A DNA stretch of 64,000 nt from RHKX01 sp041393495 (GTDB lineage Bacteria; Actinomycetota; Thermoleophilia; Solirubrobacterales; 70-9), in NCBI GenBank assembly GCA_041393495.1, contig JAWKKA010000012.1:1-64000 (forward strand). The letters run 5' to 3'. Both the position numbers and the translations under genes were made by a program. This document shows, one piece after another, positions 52,179 to 61,048 of this stretch. Positions within the stretch are counted from its first letter, which is position 1. Each line of letters starts with the position of its first letter. Under the pieces are notes generated by a model, which saw only the letters and a list, made by a program, of their open reading frames with translations, ran no database searches and had not been told where the DNA came from.

Positions 52179-52216
52179 TCCACCCCGCGGGCGAGGTTTT
52201 AGCCAACAATTAGGCC

Positions 52217-52280
52217 GCCGCCGGCGAGCTTGCATCCTCCCGGCGATCAGGCGCCGCCAGCGAGCCTGCGTCTTCCCGGC
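52217..52280. repeat. 28-bp imperfect direct repeats, period 36
   Basis: GCCGCCGGCGAGCTTGCATC at 52217 recurs as GCCGCCAGCGAGCCTGCGTC at 52253; about 24 of 28 positions agree. They lie just upstream of the -10 box of the plus-strand gene at 52309. Confidence 0.6.
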
Positions 52281-52295
52281 CCGGAGGATCTCGGG

Positions 52296-52301
52296 TATAG
52301 C
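52296..52301 (+). promoter_or_regulatory. -10 box (TATAGC) of the hotdog-like gene
   Basis: TATAGC ends 7 nt before the GTG at 52309; no ribosome site is seen. Confidence 0.45.
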
Positions 52302-52308
52302 TGTCCCC

Positions 52309-53010
52309 GTGGCCACCACGATCACGATCGCTGCGCGCTTCAACGGCCCGCGCGAGAGCGGGAACGGCGGCTACTCGGCGGGGCTGCTGGCCGCCGCCGT
52401 CGGCGGCCCGGCCGTGGTCAGCCTGCGAAGCCCGGTGCCGCTCGACCGGCCGCTCGACGTCGTCGTCGCGGCGGACGGGGTGACGCGGGCGCTCGACGGC
52501 GACGTCCTCGTCATGGAGGCGCAGCCGGCCGAAGCGCTCGACCTCGAGCCGCCGCGAGCCGTGACCGTGGCCGAGGCCCGGGCGGCCGAGGAGCGCTACC
52601 GGGGCCTCGACGACGGCCCGTTCTCACGCTGTTTCGTCTGCGGTCGCGCGCGCGACGACGCGTTCGGAGTCTTCGCCGGTCGCCTCGACGGCGACGGGCT
52701 CGTCGCGACGACCTGGACGCCGGACGGACGCGCAGCCGGCGACGACGGGATGGTCGCGCCGGAGTTCGTCTGGTCGGTCCTCGACTGCCCGACGTACTTC
52801 GCCCTCTACGACGATCCGGCGACCCTGAGCTTCCTCGCCTCGCTGCAGGTCCGGATCGATGCGAACGTGCGCGTCGGCGCCGAGCACGTCGTGGTCGCCT
52901 GGCCGATCGGCCGGGACGGCCGCAAGCACCTCGCGGGCGGCGCGGTCCTGTCGGCGGACGGCGCGACCCTCGCGGTCGGTCGAGCGCTGCTGATCGCGGC
53001 CCGAGGCTGA
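52309..53010 (+). CDS. Hotdog/thioesterase-like protein
   Basis: 233 aa from GTG 52309. Central motif PFSRCFVCGRARDDAFGVFAGRL (CxxC within CFVCG) followed by a hotdog-like region (VAPEFVWSVLDCPTYFALYD, LQVRIDANVRVGAEHVVVAWPIG) is typical of a group of actinobacterial thioesterase-like proteins of unknown substrate. The first 75 residues form a separate segment. The frame extends upstream without a stop, but that part covers the repeats and promoter and is excluded. Two hairpins follow the stop. Confidence 0.72.
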   Translation: MATTITIAARFNGPRESGNGGYSAGLLAAAVGGPAVVSLRSPVPLDRPLDVVVAADGVTRALDGDVLVMEAQPAEALDLEPPRAVTVAEARAAEERYRGLDDGPFSRCFVCGRARDDAFGVFAGRLDGDGLVATTWTPDGRAAGDDGMVAPEFVWSVLDCPTYFALYDDPATLSFLASLQVRIDANVRVGAEHVVVAWPIGRDGRKHLAGGAVLSADGATLAVGRALLIAARG

Positions 53011-53014
53011 GTGC

Positions 53015-53077
53015 CGCCCGGCCCCACCGGGCGCGGTCCCGCCGGCGTCCTCGCGGTGTGAGCGGGTCCACACCGCG
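53015..53077. terminator. Two hairpins between the hotdog and beta-propeller genes
   Basis: CGCCCGG/CCGGGCG (53015-53033, loop 5 nt) starts 4 nt after the stop; CGCGGTGTG/CACACCGCG (53052-53077, loop 8 nt) follows. They likely end the upstream transcript; the second could also be an operator for the gene at 53119. Confidence 0.5.
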
Positions 53078-53118
53078 GGTGGGTGGCCGCGGCAGCCGCG
53101 CGACGGAAAGCTGACGCC

Positions 53119-54096
53119 ATGAACAGCACAACCCACACAGCCAAAGCCCCGCACCTCAGGATCCGTGCCCTCGCCGCGCTCTGCGGCGCCCTCGGTCTCG
53201 TCGCCGTTGCCGCCCCCCAGGCGAGCGCCGCGCCGAAGGTCGACGGCAAGTTCGCGGTCTCGGGTGTCGGCGCCAACAACGAGCTCACCAGGGGCCCGGA
53301 CGGGAACGTCTGGGTGACCCTCGACCAGACCAACGACATCGCCCGGATCACGCCGAAGGGCAAGGTCAAGGAGTACGACCCCGTCAACGTCACCAACCCG
53401 ATCGGGATCACCACCGGGCCGGACGGCAAGCTCTGGGTGACCCAGAGCGGCGGCGTCGCGAGCTTCTCACCCGAGGACCCCGACGCCGCGGTCAAGTACG
53501 CGATCAACGACGTCACCGACCCGCGCCCGATCGTCACCGGCCCCGACGGCAACCTCTGGACCGTCAGCGGCGAGAACGCGATCCGGATCCCGCCCGCCAA
53601 TCCGGCCGCCGCGACGTCCTTCCCGGAGCTGGTCGCCGGTCGCGACATCGACGCCGGCCGGGATGGCAGGCTCTGGGCCGCGGACTTCGACGGCCAGGTC
53701 GTCCGCCTGACCACGGCGGGAGCGGCGACGGCCTTTGCGACCGGCAACGGCTCGGGCCTGCAGGCGATCGCCGCCGGCCCGAAGGGACAGGTCGCCTATG
53801 CCGACCCGACCTCGAACCCGCAGAAGGTCGGCCGGGTCACGAACGGCGAGGTCCGGAAGACGACCGCGCCCGGCGATCCGTTCGGGGTCGCCTACGGGGC
53901 CGACCGGGCGTACTGGTTCCCGCGCTTCGCGTCCGGGGACCTGCTCCGCCTGACGACCGGCGGGGGGACCTCGACCCTCGGCGGCCTCGGCAAGGGCTCC
54001 GGCCCGCGGCGGATCACGACCGGTCCCAAGCGGACGCTCTGGGTGACCCTCGACAACGCCGAGAAGATCGCTCGCGTCAGCCGCGTCAGCCGCTAG
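53119..54096 (+). CDS. Secreted Vgb-like (NHL) beta-propeller protein
   Basis: 325 aa from ATG 53119 with GGAAAG upstream. Signal peptide at residues 1-37 (ALAALCGALGLVAVAAPQASA, cut before APKVDG). The mature part has repeated blades: ELTRGPDGNVWVTLDQ, GITTGPDGKLWVTQ, PIVTGPDGNLWTVSG, DAGRDGRLWAAD, RITTGPKRTLWVTLD. This matches the virginiamycin-B-lyase/NHL fold; the catalytic His residues of Vgb are not evident, so a binding or structural role is likelier. Its TAG stop abuts the stop of the convergent transglutaminase gene (CTAGCTAG). Confidence 0.86.
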   Translation: MNSTTHTAKAPHLRIRALAALCGALGLVAVAAPQASAAPKVDGKFAVSGVGANNELTRGPDGNVWVTLDQTNDIARITPKGKVKEYDPVNVTNPIGITTGPDGKLWVTQSGGVASFSPEDPDAAVKYAINDVTDPRPIVTGPDGNLWTVSGENAIRIPPANPAAATSFPELVAGRDIDAGRDGRLWAADFDGQVVRLTTAGAATAFATGNGSGLQAIAAGPKGQVAYADPTSNPQKVGRVTNGEVRKTTAPGDPFGVAYGADRAYWFPRFASGDLLRLTTGGGTSTLGGLGKGSGPRRITTGPKRTLWVTLDNAEKIARVSRVSR

Positions 54097-56340
54097 CTAG
54101 CCGGAAGATCGGCGAGCCTCGCCGCCCCCGGGGCGGCGGCGGCCTGACCGCGGGCCGCCGGGCGGCATCAGCCGAAGCAGCCGCAGGCGGCCGGCGATGC
54201 CGCTGCCGGAGGCGAGCTCGCGCCGCGCGGCGCGGCGGTCGGCGGGCATCGGCCGCTTGCCCGCCACGGGCTCGTAGAGGCGGCGGCGGAAGCAGCGGAC
54301 GTAGGCGGCGGCGTGCTCGTGACGGGCGGCGTGGAGCCGTCCCTCGACGGCGAGCAGCGTGCCGGCGGCGCCGCGCGACCAGCCGGTCGCACGGAGGACG
54401 TCGCGAAGCTCGGCGACCTCGCGCGCCTCGGCTTCCGCCGCCGGCAGGCGCCGGTGGTGCAGCGAGCGGGCCGGGGCGACGAACGCAGCGCCCGCCAGGA
54501 GCGCGATCAGCGCGGCCGGCGCGATCGGCGGGCCGCCGCCACCATCCGGCCCGGCGGCCGCTTCGACATCACCGGCAGCGCGGCCGTCCCCGACGCTGCC
54601 TCCCTTGCTCATCGCGCCGGGATCGCGGACGCTGACTCCGGCTCCGAGCATGGCGGCGCCTCGGATCTCCGCCGGGATCGGCGGCGTCGGGTCGAACGGG
54701 ACCCAGCCGATCCCGTTGAAGTAGACCTCGACCCAGGAATGGGCGTCGAGATCGGTCACCAGGTACCTGTGCCCGCCCGCGAGCCGGGTGCCGGGAGCGA
54801 AGCCGGTCGCGACCCGTGCCGGTACGCCGATCATCCGCAGCAACAGCGCCATCGCGCCCGAGAACTGCTGGCAGTAGCCGCGCTTGTCCCTGAACAGGAA
54901 GGCGCGAAGCGGCAGCCGTCGGCGCGGCGTGCTCTCGTCGTAGCGGTAGCCGGCGCGGAGGTGGTCGACGACGGCCACCGCGGCGTCGTAGGCGGTCGGC
55001 TCGCCGGCCGTCAGGCGCTCGGCGAGGTGGGCGGCCCGCGCGTAGGCGGAGCCGGCCAGCTCGCGCCGGGCCCGGGTCCGCCCCCGCGCCTGTCCCCAGA
55101 CGGGGACCTGGATCGGGACCGGGGCGAGGATCGACTCGAGGCTCGCCTGCGTCGGCAGCGCCAGCTGCGTATAGGGGCCGAGCTCCGGCGGGTAGCGACG
55201 CGAGGCGGCGCGGAGCTGGGCCGGCCGTGGATCCGGCGCGTAGGCGGTCAGCGAGTAGTTGCTCCCCGGCGCCAGCGGCTCGGAGCCGGTGTGCATCGTC
55301 CCGTCGGGGTCGCGCTCGGTCGCTTCGATCCCGTCGATCCGCAGGGCGCTGCCCGGGCTGATCACGAGCGGGCTCTCGAGGGCGACGATCCGGAAGCTCG
55401 CCTGCTGCTCCCACCTCCCCCCGCCGGACGCGCCGAGCGAGTAGCCGGGAGGTATGCCCGCGACCGGCGCGCCGCCGCCGCCCGAGCGGCGCCAGCGGTC
55501 TCCGTAGAACTCGTCGAGCAGCTCGGCCCTCCAGTAGTTCGGCCGGTCCGTCCGGACACGAAAGAGCAACTCGCCACTACGTTGCCAGTCGATCGGGCCG
55601 TAGGTGTGGCTCCAGTCGAACGTCGCTCCCCTCGGGGGGCCCGGGAGCGTCCAGTCGCGGTAGTCGATCGGCGGGTCGTCGGACGCGAGGCCGGTCGCGG
55701 CGGGGACCGCGACGACGGCGGCGGCCGCGACGAGGACCGCCGCCGACAGCGTCCGGACGCGATCGCCCCAGAGCCAGGCGGCGGCGAGCAGCAGCAACGC
55801 CGCGCCGACGATCATCGGGGCCGCGGTCGGCCGCGACGAGGCGGGGATCGCGACGGCGAGCAGCAGCACGATGAGCGCCGCCACCGGCGCCCGCCCGCGG
55901 TCGCGGCCGGGGCGGAACGCGAGCGTCGCGGCGCCGATCAGCAGCGGTACGAGCGGCGCGACGAGCAGCAGCCGCGACCAGGGCCCGGCCCACGCGAGCG
56001 GGTAGTCGAAGCCGCCGCTGAGCCCGCCGAGCCCGGTCGCGACCCCACTCGCCAGGTCGTCCCATCGCCACGGCGGCAGGCAGCGGAGCGGCAGACCGAC
56101 GGCGGCGAGGGCCGCGAGCGCGGCCACGAGGACGAGCGCCGATGTGGCCGCCGCCGCGCCGCGCCGCGCCGGCGCGATCCGGCCGAGCACGATCGCGAGG
56201 CCGACGGCCACGGCGGCGACGGCGCCGGTCCGGGCGAGCGGCGGCGCGGCGAGCAGCGACGCCCATTGCTGCGCCGCGAGCGCGGCGCCCGCAGCCAGGG
56301 CGGCGAGCCGGATCCGCTCGGTGGTCAGCTTCCCGTTCAC
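54097..56340 (-). CDS. TgpA-like transglutaminase membrane protein
   Basis: 747 aa from GTG 56340, overlapping the DUF58 stop by 4 nt. About six N-terminal helices, a long extracytoplasmic region, then a transglutaminase core: KRGYCQQFSGAMALLLRMIGVPARV (catalytic Cys), DLDAHSWVEVYF (His) and GWVPFDPTPP (Asp). A further helix (PIAPAALIALLAGAAFVAP) precedes a cytoplasmic C-terminal domain. With MoxR and DUF58 partners this is the common bacterial MoxR-DUF58-TgpA set, of poorly known role in envelope protein processing. Confidence 0.92.
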   Translation of the reverse strand: MNGKLTTERIRLAALAAGAALAAQQWASLLAAPPLARTGAVAAVAVGLAIVLGRIAPARRGAAAATSALVLVAALAALAAVGLPLRCLPPWRWDDLASGVATGLGGLSGGFDYPLAWAGPWSRLLLVAPLVPLLIGAATLAFRPGRDRGRAPVAALIVLLLAVAIPASSRPTAAPMIVGAALLLLAAAWLWGDRVRTLSAAVLVAAAAVVAVPAATGLASDDPPIDYRDWTLPGPPRGATFDWSHTYGPIDWQRSGELLFRVRTDRPNYWRAELLDEFYGDRWRRSGGGGAPVAGIPPGYSLGASGGGRWEQQASFRIVALESPLVISPGSALRIDGIEATERDPDGTMHTGSEPLAPGSNYSLTAYAPDPRPAQLRAASRRYPPELGPYTQLALPTQASLESILAPVPIQVPVWGQARGRTRARRELAGSAYARAAHLAERLTAGEPTAYDAAVAVVDHLRAGYRYDESTPRRRLPLRAFLFRDKRGYCQQFSGAMALLLRMIGVPARVATGFAPGTRLAGGHRYLVTDLDAHSWVEVYFNGIGWVPFDPTPPIPAEIRGAAMLGAGVSVRDPGAMSKGGSVGDGRAAGDVEAAAGPDGGGGPPIAPAALIALLAGAAFVAPARSLHHRRLPAAEAEAREVAELRDVLRATGWSRGAAGTLLAVEGRLHAARHEHAAAYVRCFRRRLYEPVAGKRPMPADRRAARRELASGSGIAGRLRLLRLMPPGGPRSGRRRPGGGEARRSSG

Positions 56341-57437
56341 GCCGCGGCCCCCCTGACGCGCGCGGCGCCGATCTCGTGCCCCACGCACCCGGCGGCCGTG
56401 AAGGCAGCGGGCCAGCCCGCCAATCGGCGCGGTACGACGACGAAGCCGCGCGAGAGTCCCTCCGGCGGCCGCGGCACGGGCGCCGCGGCGACCCAGACGA
56501 CCATCGAGCGGCGGTCGGCGGCAGCGAGTCGCGGAGCCCCGTCCGAGGACCCGACCACGGCGAGCGCGGCGCGGGCGCCCATCAATGCCCGCGGATCACG
56601 GCCGACCCGGAAGCGCCGACGGGCGCCGGCGATGAGGAGCTCGCAGCCGCCGATGCGAGCGAGGTGGGCCATCAGCGAGGCGGTGGCGCGTACGGCGCGG
56701 TCGAGGTCGTCCTCCGAGTCCGGGTCCGAGGGGTCGAGGGCGATCAGTGGCGCCGACTCGCCGGCGGCGATGAGATGGCGCTCGGCGAGCTCGGTGCCGC
56801 GCGCCAGCGACGGCCAGTAGATCCGGGTCGCCCTCGTGCCGGGCCGGTAGGGGCGGACGCCGTCGAGCTCGGGGTCGGTCGCGGACTCGCGCTCGCCCCC
56901 GGCGGCGAGCTCGCCGAGGCCGCGCATGCGCCTGCCGACCGCGGGTCCGTCGGCGCCGGACGGGCCGCCGAGCGGCTCGACCCTCGGGAGGACGAGGATC
57001 GAGGTACCGGCGCCGAGCGGAACACGGCGCGATGCGATCCCGAACGGATCGCCGATCCGCAGCGCCGGCGGCGCGAGGTCGTGGCGCCCGCGGCGGGGCG
57101 CCGATCCGGCGAGGCCGAGCGAGAAGCCGCCGCGCGGACGGGTCAGCCGGATCGGCGCCGGCGCATCGATCGCCTCGTCCTCGATCCGGCCGGCGAGGGG
57201 CAGCCAGCCGCTGCGGCCGGCGATCGTGACCTGGAACCCCTCCCCCTCGTCGACCTGGCGAGGCACGCCGATGCGTTCGCCGCTGAGGCCGGCGGCGCCG
57301 ACCCGGACCCAGGCTGAGCAGCCGGCGATCAGGAGCAGCAGCGCGACCCCGGGAAGCAGGGCGACCGGCGCGGCGAAGGCGAGGCCACCGGCGAGGAGGG
57401 CGAGCGCGAGGCGCAGCGCTGTCGCCGCGCCGGCCAT
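56337..57437 (-). CDS. DUF58 domain protein
   Basis: 366 aa. Two N-terminal helices (residues about 5-45), a beta-rich region, and the DUF58 signature ELDGVRPYRPGTRATRIYWPSLARGTELAERHLIA near residue 190-225, followed by a von Willebrand A-like part (LIALDPSDPDSEDDLDRAVRATASL). It starts right after the MoxR stop (no gap) and overlaps the TgpA-like gene. DUF58 proteins probably act as partners for the MoxR ATPase. Confidence 0.92.
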   Translation of the reverse strand: MAGAATALRLALALLAGGLAFAAPVALLPGVALLLLIAGCSAWVRVGAAGLSGERIGVPRQVDEGEGFQVTIAGRSGWLPLAGRIEDEAIDAPAPIRLTRPRGGFSLGLAGSAPRRGRHDLAPPALRIGDPFGIASRRVPLGAGTSILVLPRVEPLGGPSGADGPAVGRRMRGLGELAAGGERESATDPELDGVRPYRPGTRATRIYWPSLARGTELAERHLIAAGESAPLIALDPSDPDSEDDLDRAVRATASLMAHLARIGGCELLIAGARRRFRVGRDPRALMGARAALAVVGSSDGAPRLAAADRRSMVVWVAAAPVPRPPEGLSRGFVVVPRRLAGWPAAFTAAGCVGHEIGAARVRGAAA

Positions 57438-58388
57438 TCAGAGCGCCGGGACGGAGTCGACGGCATCGGCGACGACGGCCGCACGCTCCGATTCGGAAAC
57501 GCCGGGCGCGAGCAGCAACCGATGCGAGAGCACCGGGGAGGCGAGCGCCTGGACGTCGTCGGGGAGGACGTGGTCGCGGCCGGCGAGCGCCGCGAGGGCC
57601 TTCGCGGCGCGAAACAGCATCAACGCCGCGCGCGGGCTCGCGCCGAGCTCCAGTCGCGGGTCGCGTCGGGTCGCCGCGGCGAGCGCGACGACGTAGCGCC
57701 GGAGCTCGGCACTGCCGTGGACGGCGGCCGCGGCGGCGGCGGCGGCGCGGACATCCTCGAGCTCGGCGACCGGCTCGAGCGCGTCGACGAGATCGGCCGC
57801 GGCGTGGCCCTCGAGCATCTCGGCCTCCTCGGCCGGGTCCGGATAGCCGAGCTCGATCCGGATCATGAAGCGGTCGAGCTGCGCCTCCGGCAGCGGGTAG
57901 GTGCCGGCGTACTCGGCCGGGTTCTGGGTCGCGATGATCAGAAACGGGCGAGCGAGCTCGTGGGTCTGCTGGTCGACGGTCACGCGTCGCTCCTGCATCG
58001 ACTCGAGCAGGCCGGACTGGGTCTTCGGCGACGCCCGGTTGATCTCGTCGACGAGGACGACGTTGGCGAAGATCGGGCCGGGGTGGAACTCGAACGCCGC
58101 CTCCCGCTGATTGAAGATCATCGTCCCGGTGACGTCGGCGGGCAGCATGTCCGCCGTGCACTGGATGCGCGAGAACTCCGCCCGGACCGAGCGCGACAGG
58201 GCCCGGGCGAGCGCCGTCTTGCCGACGCCGGGATGGTCTTCGACGAGGACGTGGCCACCGGCGATCAGCGCGACGAGCAGGTTCCGAACGACCTCGTCGC
58301 GGACCTTGAGCGCGCGGTGCAGGTTCGCCCGCAACGCGTCGCCGAGCGCTCGCGCCGGCTCGCGATCGAACTCCTCCGCTGCCTCCAC
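57438..58388 (-). CDS. MoxR-family AAA+ ATPase
   Basis: 316 aa from GTG 58388 (VEAAEEFDREPARAL). Walker A EDHPGVGKTALA (about residues 50-58), Walker B VVLVDEINRASPKTQSGLLESMQE, sensor 1 FLIIATQNPAEY and the C-terminal lid domain with LGASPRAALML. These AAA+ proteins act as chaperones that activate partner proteins, here DUF58. The frame extends upstream in Arg-rich sequence antisense to the GST gene; that part is rejected. Confidence 0.93.
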   Translation of the reverse strand: MEAAEEFDREPARALGDALRANLHRALKVRDEVVRNLLVALIAGGHVLVEDHPGVGKTALARALSRSVRAEFSRIQCTADMLPADVTGTMIFNQREAAFEFHPGPIFANVVLVDEINRASPKTQSGLLESMQERRVTVDQQTHELARPFLIIATQNPAEYAGTYPLPEAQLDRFMIRIELGYPDPAEEAEMLEGHAAADLVDALEPVAELEDVRAAAAAAAAVHGSAELRRYVVALAAATRRDPRLELGASPRAALMLFRAAKALAALAGRDHVLPDDVQALASPVLSHRLLLAPGVSESERAAVVADAVDSVPAL

Positions 58389-58426
58389 TGACCAGATCGT
58401 ACGCCGCGGCCGAAGCGGGGCCGCGA

Positions 58427-59509
58427 TCAGTCGCGGACCATCCGGGCCACGCGGCTGAACGGCGCCTTGCCGTCCGGGTCGTGACCCGAGCGCAGCTCGC
58501 CGACGCGCAGCAGCGGCTCGAGCGCGCCTGCGGCGGTGAGCAGCCGCCGGCACTCGGCGCGCGGGCCGTCGGGAAGGTCGTCGAAGGCGTGGCGGAGGCG
58601 GTCGAGCGCCCAGACCCGGTAGGCGCTCGTCGGCACCTCGCGGTAGGTCGTCCCCTGGACGGTGAAGTCGTGACGGCGAAGCCCGGCGGCGTGGGCGGCG
58701 GCGTTCGCGGCGAGCATCTCCAGGTGGGTCTCCCCCGCCTCGCGGAGCAGCGGCTCGAGGTCGGCGGGGAAGCCGGCGCACAGCTCCGCGCCGCCGATCC
58801 GGCCGGCTCTGGCGTTCCAGACCCGCGCGACCCACTCCGAGACGGCCGGCGCCCGGACCCGCATGATCCGCGCCGGCGTCGGGTCGAGCCCGAAGTGGCG
58901 GAACATCGACCCGTAGAGCCCGTAATCGGCGACGGTCGGGCGCCCGCCGAGCAGGAACGGGCGCTCGGCCAGCACCGGCTCGAGGATCGCCAGCACGCGT
59001 TCGTAGCTCGCCTCGACGTGGGCGCGGGTGCGCCCGTCGACGCCGTCGCCGGCGACGAACAGGCGGGCCTGCCGGCGCGCGAACCAGCGCCGCCGCAGCG
59101 CCAGCGGCAGCGGCAGCGCGACGAGCTCGTCGGCGAGCTGGCGCGAGCGCAGCTCGCGATCGACGGCGTTGCTCCACCGATGGTGCATCGCCGGACGCCA
59201 GAGCCACTCGTCGCCGAAGTCCTCGACCAGCAGGGCGAGGAACCGCTGCAGCGGATCGAGCGGGATCACGGCCGGCTCGGGGTGCTGCTCCTCGAGCCAG
59301 GCGATCATCGGCGTCGTGTCGGTCATCCAGCGGCCGTCGGGCAGGAGCACGGTCGGAAGCTGCGCCCCGCCGAGCAGCCGCGGCAGCGTCCGCGTGTACA
59401 TCCGCACCCCGAGCGGGCGGCGCTCGTAGCGGATCCCCTTGAACCGCAGATAGGCCTCGAGCTTGCCGGTGAAGTACGAGTACTCGGAGCCGTAGACGAT
59501 CACGAGCAC
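58427..59509 (-). CDS. Glutathione S-transferase-family protein
   Basis: 360 aa, long for a GST. Residues 1-80 form the thioredoxin-like N-domain (VIVYGSEYSYFTGKLEAYLRFKGIRYERRPL ... LPTVLLPDGRWMTDTTPMIAWLEEQHPE), with the substrate-binding cis-Pro (LPTV). The helical C-domain includes RPFLLGGRPTVADYGLYGSMF. About 120 extra residues follow. Actinobacteria generally lack glutathione, so the thiol co-substrate is uncertain. Its first codons are duplicated upstream as a direct repeat. Confidence 0.88.
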   Translation of the reverse strand: MLVIVYGSEYSYFTGKLEAYLRFKGIRYERRPLGVRMYTRTLPRLLGGAQLPTVLLPDGRWMTDTTPMIAWLEEQHPEPAVIPLDPLQRFLALLVEDFGDEWLWRPAMHHRWSNAVDRELRSRQLADELVALPLPLALRRRWFARRQARLFVAGDGVDGRTRAHVEASYERVLAILEPVLAERPFLLGGRPTVADYGLYGSMFRHFGLDPTPARIMRVRAPAVSEWVARVWNARAGRIGGAELCAGFPADLEPLLREAGETHLEMLAANAAAHAAGLRRHDFTVQGTTYREVPTSAYRVWALDRLRHAFDDLPDGPRAECRRLLTAAGALEPLLRVGELRSGHDPDGKAPFSRVARMVRD

Positions 59510-59532
59510 TCGGAGCCGCAGACGATCACCGG
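59480..59532. repeat. Direct repeat of about 26 bp at the GST start
   Basis: ACTCGGAGCCGTAGACGATCAC at 59482 is repeated as ACTCGGAGCCGCAGACGATCAC at 59508 (one mismatch, period 26). It spans the GTG start codon, so it looks like a recent short duplication of codons 3-9 into the leader. A 19-bp palindrome (GAACCGGG-ATC-CCCGGTTC, 59557-59575) lies further upstream. Confidence 0.7.
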
Positions 59533-59659
59533 GCGAGCCGGGATGGCGGACGCAACGAACCGGGATCCCCGGTTCCGGGATGTTCCGCTCGCCGGCCGAA
59601 GCGGTCGCCGCGCTGTCACGAGGAGTGCGCGCGCACTCGCCGGCGAAGCGATCGCGGCG

Positions 59660-59688
59660 TTGTGACGAGAAGCGCGCGGGTCTAGGCT
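59660..59688 (+). promoter_or_regulatory. Promoter of the hydrolase-cyclase gene (TTGTGA-N17-TAGGCT)
   Basis: -35 TTGTGA (59660-59665) and -10 TAGGCT (59683-59688) are 17 nt apart. The -10 ends 6 nt before the ATG at 59695, predicting a leaderless mRNA. Confidence 0.5.
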
Positions 59689-59694
59689 CAATGG

Positions 59695-61041
59695 ATGGGG
59701 ACGGGTCCTGATACTCACTATGCGCAGAGTGGGGACATCGGCATCGCCTACCAGATCGTCGGCTCCGGGGATACCGACCTGGTTCTCGCCTTTCCCTTCA
59801 TGTCCCATCTGGATCTGTTCTGGGAGAGCCCGACGATCGCCCACTTCATCCGAAGGCTCAGCTCGTTCTCCCGGGTGATCATCTTCGACCGTCGTGGCGT
59901 CGGACTGTCCGATCACGTCGAGGGAGCGCCGAACCTGGAGGAGCGCATGGACGATGTCCGCGCCGTCATGGATGCTGCCGGCTCGGAGTCGGCAACGCTG
60001 CTGGGCATGTCAGAGGGCTCGACCGTGTGCATGCTGTTCGCGGCGACCTATCCGGAGCGCACATCGGCGCTGTTGCTCTGGGGGGCGGTGGCGAGATCCA
60101 CCGCCGCGCCCGACTACCCATGGGCCGCGCCACGGGAAGCGATCGAGGAGGCCAACGAGGAGCTGATCGCCCCGCTCTGGGGACAGGGCGCCACGATCGA
60201 CATCTTCTCGCCGAGCGTCGCCGACGATCCGCGTGCCCGCAATTTCCAGGCCCGCATCGAACGGTCGGCGGCGAGTCCCCGTCGCGTCCTGCAGCTCGTC
60301 GAGATGTTCCTCGAAACGGACGTCCGCGACGCGCTACCCCTGATTCAGGTCCCCACGCTCGTCCTCCAGCGGCGCGGCGATCGGGTGGTCAGTCGTCGGG
60401 CTGGTCAGTGGCTCGCCACGCAGATCGAAGGCAGTCGCTACGTGGAGTTCGAAGGCGAGGACCACCTCGCATGGGTCGGTGACAGCGAGGAGGTGCTCGA
60501 CACGATCGAGGAGTTCGTGACCGGCGTTCGTCCTGGACCGACTCCCGAACGCGTCCTCGCGACGGTCCTCTTCACGGACATCGTCGATTCGACCCGCCGC
60601 GCCACCGAGCTCGGGGACCGGCGCTGGAAGCGACTGCTCGGCGAGCACCAGGAGATGGTTCGAGACCTGCTCGAACGATTCGGAGGCCGTGAGGTCAAGA
60701 CCACGGGCGACGGATTCCTGGCGACCTTCGACGGCCCGACCCGAGCGGTCGAGTGCGCTCGCGCGATCGTCGCCGACGCCGCGGCCTTGGGAATCGCCGT
60801 GCGGGCCGGCCTCCACGCCGGCGAGGTCGAGCTGATCGACGAGGACATCAGCGGCATCGGAGTCCACGTCGCCGCCCGGATCTGCGACCTGACAGCGGGC
60901 GGGCAGGTATTGACTTCGGCCACGGTCCATGATCTCGCCGCGGGCTCGGGGATCGACTTCGAGCCGGTCGGATCGCGGGCGCTGAAGGGGGTCGACGGCC
61001 CGATCCGGATCTATGCCGTCGCGCCTGCCCCGATCGGGTAG
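59695..61041 (+). CDS. Alpha/beta hydrolase fused to a class III adenylate/guanylate cyclase
   Basis: 448 aa. Residues 1-280 are an alpha/beta hydrolase: VIIFDRRGVGLSD, nucleophile elbow GMSEGS (Ser in G-x-S-x-G), and a late catalytic His in GEDHLAWVGD. Residues 284-448 are a class III cyclase domain: VLFTDIVDSTRRATELGD (first metal Asp), VKTTGDGFLATFDGP (second Asp and substrate Lys), AGLHAGEVE and GIGVHVAARI, where the Asn of the usual VNxAAR is His. Such fusions are frequent in actinobacteria; the hydrolase may sense a small molecule and set cNMP synthesis. Third-position GC is somewhat lower than in neighbours. Confidence 0.92.
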   Translation: MGTGPDTHYAQSGDIGIAYQIVGSGDTDLVLAFPFMSHLDLFWESPTIAHFIRRLSSFSRVIIFDRRGVGLSDHVEGAPNLEERMDDVRAVMDAAGSESATLLGMSEGSTVCMLFAATYPERTSALLLWGAVARSTAAPDYPWAAPREAIEEANEELIAPLWGQGATIDIFSPSVADDPRARNFQARIERSAASPRRVLQLVEMFLETDVRDALPLIQVPTLVLQRRGDRVVSRRAGQWLATQIEGSRYVEFEGEDHLAWVGDSEEVLDTIEEFVTGVRPGPTPERVLATVLFTDIVDSTRRATELGDRRWKRLLGEHQEMVRDLLERFGGREVKTTGDGFLATFDGPTRAVECARAIVADAAALGIAVRAGLHAGEVELIDEDISGIGVHVAARICDLTAGGQVLTSATVHDLAAGSGIDFEPVGSRALKGVDGPIRIYAVAPAPIG

Positions 61042-61048
61042 CAGCCGC

